A stretch of DNA of 64,000 bases from Punica granatum (taxonomy: Eukaryota > Streptophyta > Magnoliopsida > Myrtales > Lythraceae): NCBI RefSeq assembly GCF_007655135.1, contig NC_045127.1, forward strand, positions 20,068,199 through 20,132,198. Reading direction: 5' to 3'. The notes beneath the pieces are model-generated. The model searched no databases, was not told where the DNA came from, and was given only the letters and a program-made list of their open reading frames with translations. This document shows positions 59,736 to 64,000 of this stretch, in pieces (the stretch's first letter is position 1; each line of letters begins with the position of its first letter). The position numbers and the translations under genes are program-made.

Positions 59736-59952
59736 GGATATACATATATATATATATATGTATATATTTGCTTGGAGAATGATTAGACAAACTTAATTTG
59801 TGGAGAGCGATTTGGTTATCTCGCGTAAATTATGTGGGGCTAAAATGAAAATTTGAGAAAGAGTCAAGGTTGTGCCGCGGATGGGGATGCGAATACGGTA
59901 TCCAAGTAACCAAACAGAGCCCCTTCCAACTCCCCTCCCAGATTAAACCGTC
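59736..59952. other. Spacer with (AT)n microsatellite
   Basis: An (AT)-rich run at 59739-59767 (ATATACATATATATATATAT) is followed by unique-looking sequence. The end, CCAAGTAACCAAACAGAGCCCC near 59900, resembles the terminus of CCAAACAGAGCCC-type MITEs, but I found no left partner. Confidence 0.5.
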
Positions 59953-59960
59953 ACTGTGAC
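59953..59960. repeat. Left 8-bp target-site duplication of the hAT-like element
   Basis: ACTGTGAC; matches ACTGCGAC at 60484-60491 with one transition. Confidence 0.6.
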
Positions 59961-60483
59961 TATGGGTGATTGGTTTCGAGTACACTGTATTTTTCATAAT
60001 ACCCGGGCCCTACCCTATTGAATCCTGAAACCGAAACATACCCGGAACCTGTATTATACCACAGATTCCGAATATCCTATTAGAACCTGTAAATTTTTTT
60101 TCTTGCTAAATAAAATCGAAAATTTCACATACATAATCAGTAATCATGCCAAATAGAATATCAACAAAGATTTAGGTTAATCCACAACAACAAAAAAATA
60201 ATATGTCTCATCAATCTATCGATAAAATTAAACACCTATAATACGATCTCATACAACAGAGTGCTTCTGTTATGATTTATTAAAAGAGACAATAACTTTA
60301 CCTTTTCATATATTTTTTTAAAATAAATAATTGATTCCGGGTACCCTGTAGGTAGGAACCGAAACCGAAATTGATTTTCATCGATTCCTGATTTTAATAT
60401 CCGAAACCTAACTATTTTTAATACGAGTTAACGGGTAGGATCAGATCGATTCTGGATATATCGGGTACTCGTGCACACCCCTA
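59961..60483. mobile_element. hAT-like non-autonomous element, 523 bp
   Basis: Left end TATGGGTGATTGG, right end GTGCACACCCCTA (reverse complement TAGGGGTGTGCAC), i.e. hAT-type TAGGGGTG termini with some decay. 8-bp flanking duplications with one mismatch fit hAT. The interior is rich in GGTTTCGG / CCGAAACC words (60000-60060, 60330-60420) in inverted arrangement and has no coding frame, so it is a MITE. It ends about 35 bp before the CT repeat of the gene's first exon. Confidence 0.65.
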
Positions 60484-60491
60484 ACTGCGAC
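60484..60491. repeat. Right 8-bp target-site duplication of the hAT-like element
   Basis: ACTGCGAC directly after CACACCCCTA. Confidence 0.6.
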
Positions 60492-60499
60492 ACTTCCCC

Positions 60500-60516
60500 T
60501 TCCATCATTTTCCCAT

Positions 60517-60562
<46 letters not shown>

Positions 60563-60664
60563 GTCCTCTGGCTTCTCTCCCCTACCCGACGTACGTACGT
60601 TCATCCGATTCCCTAAACTAGGGTTCTGCTCATTCTCCTGGTTGTGGTCCGATCATTTTGCCAG
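60500..60664 (+). other. Probable 5' UTR exon of the CID-like gene
   Basis: A pyrimidine-rich leader with a (CT)21 run (60519-60560) ends in GCCAG followed by the donor GTAAAATTTG at 60665. Long CT tracts near plant transcription starts are common. The transcription start is not determined; 60500 is a guess. No ATG in this exon continues into the coding exon. Confidence 0.55.
60519..60560 (+). repeat. (CT)21 microsatellite in the 5' leader
   Basis: 42 bp of perfect CT dinucleotides. Confidence 0.95.
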
Positions 60665-61991
60665 GTAAAATTTGATAATTCATAGAGCTGATATGTGATG
60701 GAAATGATCGAAGAATATTCCCCTTGTTCGTCGAACGTCTTGCAGCTTTTATCCGAGGCAACGAACTTTGTTGTTCCCGTTTGAGTCTGCGAATTTCTGT
60801 GTTGATGGTGACGACTGCTTCGGATGGTTGATCATGCGCATCTATTTCAGTGCTTGGTGGTGATTAGATTTTTCTGATGATCGGTTCGTGTAGAGATTCA
60901 TGGTAATAGTTTTCTTGGCTCGAAGTGGAGTTTTTCTGTTCCGCAATATTCGGGAGAGAGTGGCATTGATTCAAGGCCAGGAGTTCATGGCGAGCGCTTT
61001 CATGCTTTGAGACGGACTGAAATGAAAGCTATTTTTCATATTTGGTTGCAGTACGAAAGGCTCGGCACAAGAAACATAGGGATTCTGATGATGAGACGGA
61101 TGTGGAGTTTTATGAAATGTGAATCTATTTTATTGTAATCTCACTAGGTTGATGAGAAGGTCTTTTTTGATGAGGTTCTCTTTAGTAGCGGTGCTGCCGC
61201 CCCAAAATAAGCATTATTGCCACTGTTATCTTCTCGATTGTGTTCTGAGGAGCGCCACGGACTGCATGCTTCAACCTTGCTCCTAAGATGTCGAAAATTT
61301 GACATATCTCAATTAGTGGGGTTTTGAGTTGCTCTATTGTTTATTGTTTGTGTTATGGAAGATTTCTTGTTTGCATGCACTTGTGGGACATTTCATCATA
61401 GCCCAGTTCTTTGATAACTCGGACTTCCATCCTTTATGAAGAATATCAAATATAAATGGCTGTGGCAAGTTGCAGTGGTGGTCTTCTCCTCATATGGAGC
61501 AGCTGTGTTCCGTTGATACTTCTTGATCCTTAATTGTTTTCTTTGATTTGGAGGAAAATTATATGATTACTGTGGGTGGCTATATAAACTGTTTATAAAG
61601 AAACAATTCTATCTATTGGGTTCTGAAATTGAATTACATTCTATGTATAATCCTTGATAATTGCTCTGGTTATCTGATTGCTCTTGGAATTTTAAGGTTC
61701 TATCTATTATCTAGTCCTGCCCTGAATTTGGCAATATAAGCTTTTACCCAGAAGATATATGCTTATTCATGATTATATACCTGAAATTGGCAATGCTTGG
61801 CCCATGATATTCCTCTTATGCTTGACCCCAAATATTGTTTTTAGCTTTCATTTTGCTGGTGGTGTTGTGGCTGTCACCAATGGATCTCTCTTTTTTGTTT
61901 ATTTGACCTTTGTCAAAGCACTGGGTCGTGGTGCTTGGCTATCTTTATAGGGTAATTATTTGTTACTGATAATTTTCTCTCCATCAAACAG
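60665..61991 (+). other. Probable intron 1 (5' UTR intron) of the CID-like gene, 1327 bp
   Basis: Donor CCAG/GTAAAA at 60664/60665 and acceptor AAACAG/TCGG at 61991/61992. T-rich throughout, as plant introns are, with stops in all frames. The exact donor is inferred from the consensus; the acceptor just 9 bp before the start codon is well placed. Confidence 0.6.
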
Positions 61992-62000
61992 TCGGAGGAA

Positions 62001-62915
62001 ATGAAATCCAGAGGATCTTCTTTAAATCCACATGCAGTATCATATATACCACTGTCCAAAAGGGTAGTGGACAGTAACACTGGCACTCCTGGAGGAGCAA
62101 CTAGAATTACTGAGTGCTCCATAAACTTTGCCCAAGGTCATGATGAAAGGAAAGCTTGGCTTGGCTCCAATGTGCATGAAACTGTAGACTTCTCTATAGG
62201 AGGAAAGTATGCTCTGCAGAACCACCATGCCCAGGGTTCTTCATCACAACATCCAGCTACTTTGCCAGATAATCTGATGGCAGACGAAATGTATGATATG
62301 AATATAGAATATCTTCAGATGGCATTCCCGGGTCTCTCTCATCAGTCACTGGCTGATGTCTATATTGCAAATAAGGGCGACATGGAAGCATCTCTTGATA
62401 TGCTGCACGACCTCGAGGTAAACTAAATATCTTTAGATGTGTGCGTCTACATTTTATGGGAATTTGTAAGCTGAGATAGTTAATTCCAGTAGCAAGATTC
62501 TGTTGTGAAGTTAGAGATCCTTTTCTTGTCATAATCTACCTTATAATGGTTGCTCAAATGGCCCATATATTGAATGGTGAAAAATCGTCATTCCAGAGCC
62601 TTGAATTGCATTTTGGTGAGGATTATCTAAGAATCTTATTTAGTTAGTTGGAAGATGAGTATAAATTAGTCTGAGTATATTCTCTTTTGACTTCTTTACT
62701 CGGTTAGTCATGTTCACAACCCTAACTGTCAAGTCCATTGATTTCTGCAGTTCAACCAGTACGAGTCCCCAGAAAACCTACCCGATACACTGGACATTGG
62801 TGATGTTGCAGAAACGGTTCCTGCCACCAAACAGGGTACATTAAAATTGAAGAATGTAGCCGGTGAAGGAGCAGATGCTTCGTCCTCAACAAGCCATCCA
62901 TCATCACTCAATTGA
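62001..62915 (+). CDS. CID5/6-like: PAM2- and CUE-domain protein, CID5/CID6-like (two coding exons)
   Basis: Coding exons 62001-62417 and 62751-62915 give 193 residues. Splice sites are CTCGAG/GTAAAC and TTTCTGCAG/TTC, both in phase 0; reading through the donor would stop after two codons. N-terminal PAM2 motif at residues 7-18 (SLNPHAVSYIPL), which in this family binds the MLLE domain of poly(A)-binding protein. CUE domain at about 94-139 (YLQMAFPGLSHQSLADVYI, then the DMEASLDMLHDL helix), a ubiquitin-binding fold. The second exon adds an acidic tail with NLPDTLDIGD, a motif I associate with the same family, and a Ser-rich end. Length and domain order fit short CID5/CID6 proteins; the longer CID7 type with an SMR domain does not fit. 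Likely a cytoplasmic adaptor in mRNA/PABP regulation; that role is from the family. Start context GGAGGAAATGAAA, right after the splice acceptor. Confidence 0.9.
62418..62750 (+). other. Intron 2 of the CID-like gene, 333 bp
   Basis: GTAAAC ... TTTCTGCAG, AT-rich, stops in all frames. Removing it joins the CUE domain to the NLPDTLDIGD tail in frame. Confidence 0.85.
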
Positions 62916-63219
62916 TGGCTTTGGACATCCTTGAGATGTCTATTCAATGCGGTGCAAAACATTAGTGTATAGATAAGGTAAAACCTTATGTGGCCCTGTA
63001 CAGTGGTCGATGGATTGTTTTCTTCACTGGTCTTTTGTTTTCAGGGGGGTCGATTGTTCATTGATTTTTGAGATCATGAGCCGAAGCTGCTGTATCAACG
63101 GGATATATCGTGGGTCGAAGCGGAAGTCTATCTTTGCTGGTTGATTTCAAATGAGAAGGGAATTTCTCAATCCTTTTCGACAATTGTATTCTGAATGAAC
63201 CTCCTTTTGCTTTTGCTTC

Positions 63220-63220
<1 letters not shown>
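62916..63220 (+). other. Probable 3' UTR of the CID-like gene
   Basis: Follows the TGA at 62913-62915. A possible short intron lies inside (donor AAG/GTAAAACC at 62978, acceptor TTTTCAG at 63044, 67 bp), near the lower limit for plant introns. The poly(A) site is not determined; the 3' UTR could reach past the CT repeat at 63221. Confidence 0.45.

Positions 63221-63246
<26 letters not shown>
63221..63246 (+). repeat. (TC)13 microsatellite
   Basis: 26 bp of TC dinucleotides, about 300 bp after the stop codon. Confidence 0.95.
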
Positions 63247-63251
<5 letters not shown>

Positions 63252-63795
63252 AACTCTACAAAATACATGGAATTCGGGCCTGAAATTCCAGAGTACTTTG
63301 GACTGTGTCTTTTAGAAGTTATCGGATTGGCCCATATGGTTCACTTTGTGTATGAGGTTCTTTATGAACGTCTTGGCTCGCCTTACATCCTTAAGGAAGG
63401 GAAATTATCACTGGTTTGGTAGATGTGTCCCGAAAATATATTCTTAAGGAAGTTAACTGCTGCACTGCAACTGAGCTAGAGATCTTGGGTCGGGATTGGC
63501 TGAGCTCGAAAATTGAAAGCTTGAGCATAAGAAGAGACTAGACTAGTACTAAAAACATGAATGAGCTCGTACATCTATCTATCTGTCTGTCCAAAGAAGA
63601 GACAAAAAATATTATCAAAATTCAATGAAAAGGAAATCAACGAGCTCAAAAGTGTAAGACTCCGTGGCCGCCCGTGGACTCGGACAGAATAATGATTTCA
63701 TTCGTTCATTCATCTGCCTTTGAGTACCACTCTGTCTTGTCTCCTAACAGAATGAATTGATGGCCTTCATTTCACCATTCAAACAAAAAGAACAC

Positions 63796-63817
63796 AGAGA
63801 GAGAGAGAGAGAGAGAG
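63796..63817. repeat. (GA)11 microsatellite
   Basis: About 22 bp of GA dinucleotides. Confidence 0.9.
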
Positions 63818-63930
63818 TGATTCCACGTGGAGGCATTAGCGGTAATACTAATTTCTTCCTCTCTTTCCCCCTCTGTGGAAGCGATTCTCATGCTATGATT
63901 TGTTAGTTAGATGAGATGATCGTAAACACG

Positions 63931-63978
63931 CACGCCCATGGTCTTTCTTCCCTGCACGCCCATGGTCTTTCTTCCCTT
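63931..63978. repeat. 24-bp direct tandem duplication
   Basis: CACGCCCATGGTCTTTCTTC plus CCT(G/T), twice in a row with one difference at the last base. Confidence 0.9.
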
Positions 63979-64000
63979 CTGTACTAATGATTGTTTGTGC

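Larger units (their letters stand above)
63247..64000. other. Downstream intergenic DNA
   Basis: No convincing gene. A frame of 75 codons (63195-63422) starts in the microsatellite and shows no domain. It contains a (GA)11 run at 63796-63817 and a 24-bp tandem duplication at 63931-63978. Confidence 0.55.

Noticed and set aside
59885..59925. The terminus of another MITE (ACCAAACAGAGCCC)
   Set aside because: Only one end is seen; without a partner terminus or target duplication it cannot be called.
60471..60668. A 65-codon frame over the CT repeat as a coding exon or upstream ORF
   Set aside because: Its ATG lies inside the hAT-like element and the protein is mainly the Leu-Ser dipeptide repeat; it ends at the intron donor. 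More likely leader sequence.
63195..63422. A 75-codon frame after the CID-like gene
   Set aside because: Begins in a TC microsatellite, no domain, no splice or start support.

Overview
This is nuclear DNA of a flowering plant, most likely a eudicot. The evidence is one intron-containing gene for a plant-type PAM2/CUE protein at the right end, and about 58 kb of nested Ty3/gypsy retrotransposons on its left. I cannot name the species. There are no bacterial features, and I recognised no rRNA or tRNA genes.

Layout. One family of very long LTRs (about 4.9-5.3 kb, starting TGT(C/T)AGCACCCC and ending GGTCCGTACA) makes up most of the left 58 kb. It belongs to a Tat/Ogre-like group: the PBS fits a TGGCGACTCCACTGGGGA type and the PPT is AAAGAGGGGCAAGC. 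The nesting I infer is as follows. (1) An old, minus-strand Tat-type element 'H' (37457-43250) with its own 497-bp LTR and decayed gag-PR-RT-RH-aRNH-INT. (2) A coding Tat/Ogre-like element 'E' on the plus strand (17187-37456), whose right end abuts H and which has degenerate gag-pol, a tandem-repeat-rich 3' region, PPT and 3' LTR 'F'. (3) Solo LTR 'C' (25950-31161, TSD ACCCC) inside E. (4) LTR 'D' (1-1461 plus 16687-17186), probably a solo LTR inside E's lost 5' LTR. (5) A 15.2-kb non-coding, LARD-like element with two 4.9-kb LTRs on the minus strand (1462-16686), inserted in D. (6) Solo LTR 'G' (43583-58097, TSD AACCC). (7) An Athila-like element of 9174 bp (45768-54941, two 1247-bp LTRs, TSD TCAAT) inside G. 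Two small MITE-like insertions sit in F.

The right end (58103-64000) is low-copy-looking DNA. It holds a broken endogenous caulimovirid RT-RNase H fragment (about 59214-59735), a 523-bp hAT-like non-autonomous element with an 8-bp TSD (59961-60483), and immediately beside it a gene for a CID5/CID6-like protein (5' UTR exon, coding exons 62001-62417 and 62751-62915). Its product should bind the MLLE domain of poly(A)-binding protein through PAM2 and ubiquitin-like partners through CUE.

The retroelement genes are decayed. The gag frame of E has 12 in-frame stops over 1.9 kb with no frame change, and its protease has lost the catalytic Asp. The only gene that looks functional is the CID gene. 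The most unusual structures are the nested solo LTRs with matching TSDs, the LARD-like element with a periodic palindrome array, and the patchwork identity between its two LTRs.
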